Shown here: positions 1-6,000 of the stretch, piece after piece
Layout: each line of letters starts with the position of its first letter
Numbering within the stretch: position 1 is the first letter of the stretch
The notes under the pieces: generated by a model
What the model was told of the DNA's origin: nothing
The model's input: the letters and a program-made list of their open reading frames with translations, nothing else
The model's database searches: none
Assembly (NCBI GenBank): GCA_025451425.1
Contig: JANWKK010000085.1
Location: forward strand, 1-9,872
Direction of reading: 5' to 3'
From: Gemmatimonadaceae bacterium
GTDB taxonomy: Bacteria; Gemmatimonadota; Gemmatimonadetes; Gemmatimonadales; Gemmatimonadaceae
DNA length: 9,872 nt
Made by a program: the position numbers and the translations under genes

Positions 1-414
1 GGGATGAAGGAAACCCTGCGCGCGATCGCCGCCGAATCCGCTCCTGGCAGCGCGCTGCTGCTCGAGTACGTGACCCGCGGCGCGCTCGAATTGTTGACCA
101 AGTATCCGAGCGGGATGATCAAGAACGCGTTCGATTGGGGAGAGCCGTTCGTGTTCGGCGTGCCTGATGGGCAGGACCGCGAGTTTTTCCGCGGGGTCGA
201 CCTCCAACTCGGCGAGACGCTGAAGATCGGCAGCCCTGAATCAGTGAGCCGATACGCAATGCGCGAGAACGGGAGCTACTACGGCGCGCATCTGGAGAAG
301 GTGTTTCAACAGCGGCAGGCAGACGCCATGAAAGCGATGGACGACGCCGGGCGCCAGCAAGCCGAGCAGGTTGCGGCGACGTCAGGTTATTGGCTGGCCG
401 AGCTGAGTGTTTAA
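1..414 (+). CDS. SAM-dependent methyltransferase, leucine carboxyl methyltransferase-like (C-terminal part)
   Basis: This is the 3' part of a gene whose start lies left of the window; the frame is open from base 1 and ends at TAA 412-414. The visible ~137 residues resemble the C-terminal half of the PPM1/leucine carboxyl methyltransferase (TIGR00027-type) family: a strand reading APGSALLLEYV, which in the family follows the catalytic core, then the GEPFVFGVPD segment preceding the final part of the fold, and an FFRGVDLQLGE stretch where members usually have a short strand. The glycine-rich SAM-binding loop would be upstream and is not visible, so activity cannot be judged. Bacterial members methylate small molecules or polyketides, and the substrate here is unknown. 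The C-terminus (about residues 95-125) is a charged Gln/Ala-rich helix. The gene converges with the cytochrome gene, 50 bases away. An ATG at 4 is probably internal. Family call is by motif resemblance only. Confidence 0.6.
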   Translation, partial: GMKETLRAIAAESAPGSALLLEYVTRGALELLTKYPSGMIKNAFDWGEPFVFGVPDGQDREFFRGVDLQLGETLKIGSPESVSRYAMRENGSYYGAHLEKVFQQRQADAMKAMDDAGRQQAEQVAATSGYWLAELSV

Positions 415-464
415 CAGCTGCTAATAATTGCTCTTCGAGTGTCGAGGCGCTCATCCCCGAGAAC

Positions 465-1007
465 TCACGGGAACCGCACGGCAATCTTTTTCTTCCGCAC
501 CGAGAGCGAATCCGTACTCAGCGAATCCGCCCCCGCCTCCGCGTGGTTCGCCTTTAGCAAATACGCAACAACCGCCAAGTACTCGTCATCCTTCAAGCCA
601 CCTGGGTTGTTGTTTGGCATGGTACTGCGGATGAGCGTGTAGAAATCCGACACACGATGGTCATTCCAGTTCTGGACGAAGGCCTGTCCGATGAACTGCG
701 ACTGCGCGTGACACATCGCGCAGACCTGAGTGAAGACCTTCTCGCCGCGATCGGCTTGCGCCGGCAGGTACGTCGCCGCGGGAAGGTTTGGCGCCGTCGT
801 CCGCGTGACGCGCGCATTCGGGTCGATGTGCAATGGGACCGGCGCGCCAGTGGGTGCCGTAGCCGAGAGGTGCGCGCCAAGCGGGACGAGCACTGTAGGC
901 GGCGAACTCCTCGCGGCGCGGGCACAACCGAACACAATGGTCAGGACCAAACCCGACGCCGCTACGACGCCTGCCCTCGACAACCGCGGCGAACGCCCCA
1001 TTCGCAT
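465..1007 (-). CDS. Monoheme class I cytochrome c, probable lipoprotein
   Basis: A 180-residue exported electron carrier. Residues 1-28 form a basic n-region, a hydrophobic core and a loosely lipobox-like end (VFGC, Cys28), so it is probably a lipoprotein; the F before GC is atypical, so a cleaved or anchored form is also possible. A Pro/Thr/Ala-rich linker runs to about residue 80. The haem domain follows: CAMCH (Cys96, Cys99, His100) binds haem c and Met130 in the STMPNNNPGG segment is the likely sixth ligand; the DDEYLAVVAYLLKAN helix matches the usual C-terminal helix. The C-tail is Ser/Asp- then Lys-rich. I chose the ATG at 1007 because an AGGAG lies 7 bases ahead; a TTG at 1025 would add six residues but would place the AGGAG inside the gene. 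It is divergent from the exported FAD enzyme and could accept its electrons, which is inference. Confidence 0.85.
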   Translation of the reverse strand: MRMGRSPRLSRAGVVAASGLVLTIVFGCARAARSSPPTVLVPLGAHLSATAPTGAPVPLHIDPNARVTRTTAPNLPAATYLPAQADRGEKVFTQVCAMCHAQSQFIGQAFVQNWNDHRVSDFYTLIRSTMPNNNPGGLKDDEYLAVVAYLLKANHAEAGADSLSTDSLSVRKKKIAVRFP

Positions 1008-1014
1008 TATACGG

Positions 1015-1019
1015 CTCCT
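1015..1019 (-). promoter_or_regulatory. Ribosome binding site deciding the cytochrome c start
   Basis: On the minus strand this reads AGGAG, 7 bases before the ATG at 1007-1005. It is a strong Shine-Dalgarno match and argues for that ATG over the in-frame TTG at 1025. Confidence 0.7.
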
Positions 1020-1039
1020 CGTCAATGCTCGACCGCTCC

Positions 1040-1045
1040 ATTATA
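1040..1045 (-). promoter_or_regulatory. Possible -10 element for the cytochrome c gene
   Basis: The minus strand reads TATAAT, a perfect -10 hexamer in otherwise GC-rich sequence, and would start a transcript about 25 bases before the cytochrome ATG. No convincing -35 hexamer lies 16-18 bases upstream (the sequence there is ATCGCG-like), so the call is weak. The same A/T island (ATTATAT on the plus strand) is the only one in the 129-base divergent region and might also serve the FAD-enzyme gene. Confidence 0.3.
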
Positions 1046-1136
1046 TCGCACGTGCGTCGTTTCGCGATCCGGTTTGCGTCCACGGCGCACGCGCGGCATG
1101 TTGTCGCCCGATTCAACCGTCTCGCATCAGACAGAT

Positions 1137-2663
1137 ATGGCTGACGACTCGACCGAAGGCAGCAGCTCCCTGGACCGGCGGGATTTCATTAGAGTCGCCG
1201 GGTCCTCGGCCGGCATGCTTCTCCTCGGTGGACGTGCTGCGGAGGGCCTGACGGCCCACGAGACGGGTCGAAGCCCAGCAGTGCTCACGCGCCGCTCGCC
1301 GGACGTCGTCGTCATCGGGGCTGGTATCTGGGGCAGCTTCACAGCGTACCATCTGCGGAAGCTTGGAGCGAAAGTCACTCTGGTGGATGCCTATGGTCCC
1401 GGGAATAGCCGGTCGACTTCGGGTGACGAGTCTCGCGGCGTGCGATCGTCTTATGGCGATCGAACCGGCACGCAGGGCGAGCTATGGATGCTGTGGGCGC
1501 GCGAGTCGATGAAGCGATGGGCCGCGTTTGACGAGGAGTGGGGTCGCGATCTGCGACTGAATCTCTTCCACGTCACCGGCGATCTGATTCTGCGGGAAGA
1601 CTGGGACAACTTTCAGCTTCGCTGCAAGCTCTGGTGGGACAAGCACAAGATTCCGTATTCAATCGTCTCGCCGGAGGACGTCCGCCGGTCATATCCAGTG
1701 ATGTCGGTCGACGAGATCAGTGCAGTGCTGTACGAGCCGGATGCTGGCGTCGTACGCGCGCGCCGCGCCGTGCACGCCGTTGCGGCCGCGTTCGAGAAGC
1801 TCGGCGGGGAGATCGTCATCGGGCGCGCGACACCGTCGAAGGTCACCGATGGTCGGCTCGAGGAGATCGCCCTCGACACGGGAACGACGCTGCGTGCCGA
1901 TACGTTCGTATACGCGGTCGGCGCATGGCTAGGGAAAACGTTCCCTGATCTGTTCGCAAAGAAAATGCGCGTCCCTATAGGCTATGTCTGTTACTTCGGG
2001 ACACCGATCGGCGACTATCGTTTCACGTATCCTAATCTTCCGAGCTTCAACTTTCCGGGCGTCACTGGATGGCCAGCGCTGCCCGTGGACAATCGCGGAT
2101 TTCGCGTCCGCGGCAGCGAGCGAGCGCCGACGCCGCCACAAACGGTCGCGAACGCCGGCGCAAACGCCGCCGCGAATACTGGCGGCAGTGCAACAACACC
2201 GAATCCGAACGCACCGGCAACTGACACGGGCTCGAACGCGGCGAACGCCGGTGGTCCGCGGCAGAGCGGACAAGCGCAGCCCGACGTTCCACCCCAGCAG
2301 CAAGACCCCGATACGAGCGACCGATGGGCGAATCAGGAGCGCATCGATGGATCACGTCGCTTTGTCGCCCATCGCTTCCCGCTGCTCAAGGATGCGCCGA
2401 TAGCACAAACCCACGCTTGCCACTACGAGATCACGTCAAGCGGCGATTTCATCGTCGATCGGCACCCGCACATGACGAACGTGTGGATCGCCGCTGGTGG
2501 GAACGCAGAAGGCTTCAAGTTCGGGCCGAAGATTGGCGACTATGCCGCGCAACGTGTGCTCGGCGTCTGGGCGGACACGAGCGTCGATCAATACTTCAAG
2601 ATTCCTGAAAAGGAATTCGAACCGCCGAAGCCGGCCGCTGACACGACACGGCGTAAGGATTAG
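1137..2663 (+). CDS. Tat-exported FAD-dependent amino acid oxidase/dehydrogenase, sarcosine oxidase-like (DAO family)
   Basis: A 508-residue flavoenzyme. Residues 11-38 are a twin-arginine signal (LDRRDFIRV, Arg14-Arg15, then a hydrophobic stretch), so it folds with FAD and is exported. The FAD-binding Rossmann motif is VVVIGAGIWG (Gly61, Gly63, Gly66), with Asp84 ending the second strand. By my alignment to Bacillus monomeric sarcosine oxidase from memory, Cys428 (HACHYE) matches the covalent-FAD Cys315; Arg103 and Lys461 (GFKFG) match the substrate-carboxylate ligands Arg52 and Lys348; Arg100 matches Arg49. Thus an amino acid or N-methyl/imino acid substrate is likely. Oddities: the oxygen-activating Lys265 position is Arg323 (GFRVRG), and residues ~331-393 are an Asn/Ala/Pro/Gln-rich insert. 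I start at ATG 1137; an in-frame ATG at 1098 adds 13 residues, and neither has a clear ribosome site. The amidohydrolase follows 31 bases later, probably co-transcribed. Confidence 0.85.
   Translation: MADDSTEGSSSLDRRDFIRVAGSSAGMLLLGGRAAEGLTAHETGRSPAVLTRRSPDVVVIGAGIWGSFTAYHLRKLGAKVTLVDAYGPGNSRSTSGDESRGVRSSYGDRTGTQGELWMLWARESMKRWAAFDEEWGRDLRLNLFHVTGDLILREDWDNFQLRCKLWWDKHKIPYSIVSPEDVRRSYPVMSVDEISAVLYEPDAGVVRARRAVHAVAAAFEKLGGEIVIGRATPSKVTDGRLEEIALDTGTTLRADTFVYAVGAWLGKTFPDLFAKKMRVPIGYVCYFGTPIGDYRFTYPNLPSFNFPGVTGWPALPVDNRGFRVRGSERAPTPPQTVANAGANAAANTGGSATTPNPNAPATDTGSNAANAGGPRQSGQAQPDVPPQQQDPDTSDRWANQERIDGSRRFVAHRFPLLKDAPIAQTHACHYEITSSGDFIVDRHPHMTNVWIAAGGNAEGFKFGPKIGDYAAQRVLGVWADTSVDQYFKIPEKEFEPPKPAADTTRRKD
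2127..2315 (+). other. Low-complexity Asn/Ala/Gly/Pro/Gln-rich insert within the FAD enzyme
   Basis: This stretch encodes about residues 331-393 of the flavoenzyme. It starts with PTPPQT, continues with repeated Asn-Ala/Ala-Asn-Ala units separated by Gly, Thr and Pro, and ends in a Pro/Gln stretch (PPQQQDPD). The DNA contains imperfect repeats of aacgccgg and aacgcc. Well-conserved sarcosine-oxidase-like sequence resumes on both sides, so the frame is intact. It looks like a disordered surface linker grown by local repeat expansion. Confidence 0.7.
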
Positions 2664-2694
2664 GTCCGCGACAACAACGATCCGACACAGCCCG

Positions 2695-4689
2695 ATGCGC
2701 TTCCAGCTCCCCGTGCTCGTTGCGTTTCTTGCGACAATCCCGTCCGCCGCTCTCGCTCAGGATGGAGGCCGCGCCGTCGATGACACGCTCGTCCTCCACT
2801 ACGTGGGCCATGCCATCGGCCGCGAAACCTACACCCTGCGCCGTAACGACAATGGCTGGAGCCTGGAGTCCGACTTCGATTATCGCGACCGCGGCCGGCG
2901 CACGCACATCTCCGGCACGATGTTGCTCGCGGCCGACTTCACACCGCTGTCGCTCGAGATCGCGCGCGTCGGCGACACGAGCCGAGCTGTGGAGACGCTG
3001 GTGCAAATGCGCGGTGGCAGCGCGTTGGTGGTTGCACATGACGAGACCACGCACGTCGCGCTGCCCGCGCGCGCGTTCGCGATCGCCGGAACCACGCCCG
3101 CAGCCCAGCACCTCGCGCTCGTGCGTTGGTGGTTGGCGCATGGTCGGCCGGAGCACGTCGATGTGGTGCCCGGCCGCCCGACGAACGTCGTCACCGTCGA
3201 GCGTCGCGGCCGCGACACCCTGAATGTGGGCGGTCACCGCGTTGTGTTCGAGCGCTACGCAGTGGACGGTGTGGTGTGGGGTCGGGAATCAGTGTGGCTC
3301 GACGACTCCGGTCGCCTCGCCGCCTATACCACAGCGGGGGGCGGCGGGCTGACGCTGGAAGCGGTGCGCCAGGCACTCGACGACGAGTACCCGCAATTCG
3401 CCGCTCTCGCCACCCGCGACCGGCTCGCGGAGCTTGCGCGACTCTCGCAGACCGTGCACCCCGTTGCGCGCGGCAGTATCGCGCTCGTCGGCGGCACAGT
3501 GGTGGACGGCACTGGCGGTCAGCCGTTGCGCGATGCCACGGTCGTAGTGGCAGACGGCCGCATCGTCGCCGTCGGGGCAAGTTCGATCGTCCGCGTACCC
3601 AACGGGGCGCAGCGGATCGACGTACGCGGCCGCACGATCGTTCCCGGACTCTGGGACATGCATGCGCACGTGATGCAGGTGGAGTGGGCGCCGATGTACC
3701 TCGCCACCGGCGTCACGACGGTGCGGGACATGGGCAACGAGATCGACTTCGAACTGCCGCTGCGCGACGCGATCCAGTCCGGGCGAGCGATCGGGCCGAC
3801 GCTCCTCCTCGCCGGCCTCGTGGACGGGCCAGGCCCGGACGCCTTCGGTGTCGTTACCGCTGGCACTCCTGACGAGGGCCGAGCGGTCGTGCGGCGATAT
3901 CACGAGCTGGGCTTCCAGCAGATGAAGCTCTACACGCTGCTCTCGCCGGCGGTGGTCGGCGCGATCACGAGTGAGGCGCATCGCCTCGGCATGACCGTCA
4001 CCGGACATGTGCCCGCGTCGCTCACCGTGCTCGCGGCGGTGGACTCGGGGATGGACCACATTGCTCACCTGCCCATCCGCGGCGAACCGGGCTCCGACAG
4101 CGTGCGACACATCGTCGAGGGCCTGCGCGCTCACGGGACAGTGCTCGACCCAACCGCGTCGTGGGGAGAGCTACTTGGCCACTCTACCGCGCAACCCGTG
4201 GCCAGCTTCCAGCCTGGTGTGGACGAGCTTCCACCTGCGCTGGCGATGCGCATCGCGGCGATGGGTGTGCGCACGATCGACACCGCGACGGCGCACGCGA
4301 GGCTCGCGCGAACGTTGGGCATCATCCGCGAGCTTCACGAAGCGGGCGTGTCGGTCGTGGCGGGAACCGACGAGGGCGTTCCAGGCTTCAGCGTGTCTCG
4401 CGAGATGGAGCTCTATCAGGCGGCCGGATTCTCGCCCATCGACGCGCTGCGCGCTGCCACAGCCGTGAGCGCGAGAGCGATGCACCTCGAGCGGGAGGTC
4501 GGCACCCTGGAGCCCGGACGTCGCGCTGATCTTCTCGTCCTCGACCGCGACCCGTTGAAGGACGTGGGCAACGTGCGCGCCCTCCGAATGGTGATGAAGG
4601 CCGGCGTGCTATATCGGGCGTCCGATCTGCGTCGCGCGGCCGGGCTGCGTCAGCCGCGCCTGACCCAGAGCGGCCCGGTGTCGAACTAG
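2695..4689 (+). CDS. Exported amidohydrolase-superfamily metal hydrolase with N-terminal extra domain
   Basis: A 664-residue protein with a Sec signal peptide (residues 1-22, cleavage after SAALA), so it acts in the periplasm or outside. Residues ~23-250 form a separate, probably beta-rich domain. The amidohydrolase domain runs from ~262 (LVGGTVVDGTGG) to ~640, within the superfamily's normal range for this part. Metal-site residues are all visible: HAH (His323, His325), the probable carboxylated lysine Lys411 (QMKLYT), His438 (TGHVP), His458 (DHIAH) and Asp559 (AGTDEG). The pattern fits binuclear imidazolonepropionase-like/Xaa-Pro dipeptidase-like members, which cleave dipeptides or N-acyl amino acids; the substrate cannot be read from sequence. 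I start at ATG 2695 because the signal peptide begins there; the frame is open further upstream, inside the FAD gene. It lies 31 bases after the FAD gene and ends on shared bases with the convergent dehydrogenase. Confidence 0.85.
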   Translation: MRFQLPVLVAFLATIPSAALAQDGGRAVDDTLVLHYVGHAIGRETYTLRRNDNGWSLESDFDYRDRGRRTHISGTMLLAADFTPLSLEIARVGDTSRAVETLVQMRGGSALVVAHDETTHVALPARAFAIAGTTPAAQHLALVRWWLAHGRPEHVDVVPGRPTNVVTVERRGRDTLNVGGHRVVFERYAVDGVVWGRESVWLDDSGRLAAYTTAGGGGLTLEAVRQALDDEYPQFAALATRDRLAELARLSQTVHPVARGSIALVGGTVVDGTGGQPLRDATVVVADGRIVAVGASSIVRVPNGAQRIDVRGRTIVPGLWDMHAHVMQVEWAPMYLATGVTTVRDMGNEIDFELPLRDAIQSGRAIGPTLLLAGLVDGPGPDAFGVVTAGTPDEGRAVVRRYHELGFQQMKLYTLLSPAVVGAITSEAHRLGMTVTGHVPASLTVLAAVDSGMDHIAHLPIRGEPGSDSVRHIVEGLRAHGTVLDPTASWGELLGHSTAQPVASFQPGVDELPPALAMRIAAMGVRTIDTATAHARLARTLGIIRELHEAGVSVVAGTDEGVPGFSVSREMELYQAAGFSPIDALRAATAVSARAMHLEREVGTLEPGRRADLLVLDRDPLKDVGNVRALRMVMKAGVLYRASDLRRAAGLRQPRLTQSGPVSN

Positions 4690-5447
4690 CGGACCTGCTC
4701 GGTCGGCCTAACGAGAACTTCGTTGATCGCCATGCGCCTTGGACGCGTCACGATGAAGGTGATGGCGTCGGCGATGTCCTGAGCTTCTAGCGGTTCAGCG
4801 TCCGCGAACATCGCCGCGGCCTGCTCGCGAATTTCAGGACGCAAGTGCTCGGTCAGCTCAGTGGCGACGGCGCCTGGCTCGACAAGCGACACGCGCAGAT
4901 GTCGTCGCGTCAACTCCTGGCGCAGCGATTCGCTGAACGCGCCGACGCCGAATTTGGTCAGATTGTAGACGCCGGCGCCCGCGCGTGCGGAGCGGCCCGC
5001 GACGGAGCTGATGTTGACGAGATCAGCCACACGACGCGGGCCTTCGTCCGCGGCGCGAAGGAGATGCGGCAGCGCGGCGTGCGCGACATAGAGCACGCCG
5101 AGCACGTTGAGCCGCACCATCCGCTCCCATTCCTCGAGCGGAGCGCCCTCTATTGGCCCGAGGAGCATGACACCGGCGTTGTTGATGACGATGTCGAGTC
5201 GACCGAGCTCGCTCACGGTGCGGTCGACCGCCTCGCGCGCTTGACGCTCGATGGTGACGTCTGTCGTGAGCGCGAGTGCGCGGCGCCGCCCGCCGAGCTC
5301 CCGCGCCAGTGAGTCAATCCTCTCGGTGCGCCGAGCGGCGAGGGCGACGGCTGCTCCTTCGGCGGCGAGCGCCCGAGCGGTCGCCTCGCCAATTCCACTC
5401 GAGGCGCCAGTCACCAGCGCCACCGATCCTTCGAGTCGTTCCGTCAT
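4686..5447 (-). CDS. Short-chain dehydrogenase/reductase (classical SDR)
   Basis: A 253-residue cytoplasmic NAD(P)-dependent oxidoreductase of normal classical SDR length. The cofactor loop is TGASSGIG (residues 13-20); Arg39-Arg40 just after the second strand favour NADP(H); Asp63 contacts the adenine; NNAG is at 89-92. The catalytic tetrad is complete: Asn114 (RLNVLG), Ser148 (NISSVAG), Tyr161 and Lys165 (YNLTK), with the usual 13-residue Ser-Tyr spacing. The C-terminal DAEPLEAQDIADAI followed by a segment ending in INEVLVRPTEQ resembles the YdfG-like/serine-3-dehydrogenase-like group, so a 3-hydroxy acid or general carbonyl substrate is plausible but unproven. It starts 9 bases after the padR stop, with no clear ribosome site of its own, which suggests translational coupling. 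Its stop shares the bases CTAG with the amidohydrolase stop on the other strand. Confidence 0.92.
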   Translation of the reverse strand: MTERLEGSVALVTGASSGIGEATARALAAEGAAVALAARRTERIDSLARELGGRRRALALTTDVTIERQAREAVDRTVSELGRLDIVINNAGVMLLGPIEGAPLEEWERMVRLNVLGVLYVAHAALPHLLRAADEGPRRVADLVNISSVAGRSARAGAGVYNLTKFGVGAFSESLRQELTRRHLRVSLVEPGAVATELTEHLRPEIREQAAAMFADAEPLEAQDIADAITFIVTRPRRMAINEVLVRPTEQVR

Positions 5448-5456
5448 CAGTCGCCG

Positions 5457-5807
5457 CTACGGCGCGACAGCTCCGCTGGTTGTCGTGGATGTCGGCGTGG
5501 AGACACGGAAGACTGACAATCCCTGCAGTTTCTCCCACGCCTGGAAGACTCGAATGCCGTACCAGGTCGCGCAATAGATCCGACGCGGAATGCCGCTGAT
5601 ACCGGGCTGTTTCTCCTCTTGCTTGGATTCGACCAAGCCCTTGTCCTGCATTCGCTCGAGCGTCACGTACACAGTGCCGCGGCGAAGCTCACCTGCGGAT
5701 TGCTCAACCAGTTGAAGGCCGTACAAGCCCTTTCTGCCAACCTTCATCAAGAGGCCGAGGATGGCGTGCTCCTTCGGCGAGAGGCGAACGTTCTGCTCTG
5801 CGCTCAT
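5457..5807 (-). CDS. PadR-family transcriptional regulator
   Basis: A 116-residue DNA-binding protein. Residues ~9-92 form the PadR winged helix: the first helix is LSPKEHAILGLLM, GLYGLQLVEQSAG is the second, RRGTVYVTLERMQDKGLVES (42-61) is the recognition helix, and the wing is around IPRRIYCATWYGIRVFQAWE (73-92). The C-terminal dimerisation helix of larger PadR proteins is short or absent, so it belongs to the small, subfamily-2-like type; the tail (101-116) is Ser/Thr-rich and probably disordered. PadR proteins usually repress their own operon and release DNA on binding a ligand. Here the likely target is its own unit with the downstream SDR. A perfect inverted repeat 27-43 bases ahead of the start is the best candidate operator. 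The ribosome site is weak. Confidence 0.9.
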   Translation of the reverse strand: MSAEQNVRLSPKEHAILGLLMKVGRKGLYGLQLVEQSAGELRRGTVYVTLERMQDKGLVESKQEEKQPGISGIPRRIYCATWYGIRVFQAWEKLQGLSVFRVSTPTSTTTSGAVAP

Positions 5808-5833
5808 GATTGGATCGAGGTGGGAGGGCGCCA

Positions 5834-5850
5834 GTAAGACTGGCTCTTAC
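5834..5850. promoter_or_regulatory. 17-bp inverted repeat, candidate PadR operator
   Basis: GTAAGA-N5-TCTTAC with perfect 6-bp arms, lying 27-43 bases upstream of the padR start. A second, overlapping perfect inverted repeat, CCAGT-N3-ACTGG, covers 5831-5843. The position fits autoregulation of the padR-SDR unit. The sequence is not the ATGT-N8-ACAT form known for some PadR proteins, so assignment to PadR is inference. Confidence 0.45.
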
Positions 5851-5907
5851 AATCAAAAAGAGTGGGAGAAGAGCTTCGGCGTGCGACGACTTCAGCAGTT
5901 GCCAAGC

Positions 5908-5937
5908 TGTAAGACCCGCTCCGACAATTGATAAGAC
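5908..5937. repeat. Two further TAAGAC copies upstream of padR
   Basis: TAAGAC occurs at 5910-5915 (as TGTAAGAC) and 5932-5937 (as GATAAGAC), 22 bases apart, about two DNA turns. The same hexamer forms the left arm of the 5834-5850 inverted repeat. They may be additional half-sites, but hexamers recur by chance. The rest of the 193-base gap between padR and the aldo/keto reductase shows short GC-rich self-complementary stretches (such as GGCCGCGGCC near 5969) without a T-run, and no gene. Confidence 0.25.
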
Positions 5938-6000
5938 TATGAACTTCGAGCCCGCGACGTCAAGGCCGCGGCCGCTTCGGCGCCTACGGCGATTGTAGGA

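Noticed and set aside
456..491. CCCG-N8-CGGG and a later T-run as a terminator for the methyltransferase gene
   Set aside because: Four-pair stem, and the T-run is about 16 bases away inside the cytochrome coding region.
1015..1045. TTGACG at the cytochrome TTG codon with TATAAT downstream as a promoter
   Set aside because: On the minus strand the two hexamers are only about 8 bases apart, far too close for a sigma-70 promoter.
657..1136. Long upstream extension of the flavoenzyme frame (start at 657)
   Set aside because: The extra N-terminal residues are Arg-rich and overlap the well-supported cytochrome gene on the other strand; the Tat signal only makes sense at the N-terminus, so the start is 1137 or at most 1098.
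2497..2694. Upstream extension of the amidohydrolase frame
   Set aside because: It lies inside the flavoenzyme's conserved C-terminal part and would bury the Sec signal peptide that begins at 2695.
3289..4134. Long minus-strand frame inside the amidohydrolase
   Set aside because: It is antisense to a gene with all metal ligands intact and its translation has no recognisable motif; long antisense frames are expected in GC-rich DNA.
5960..5998. GC-rich palindromes (GGCCGCGGCC and nearby short hairpins) as a terminator of the aldo/keto reductase
   Set aside because: No T-run follows on the minus strand, and such short stems are common in DNA of this composition.
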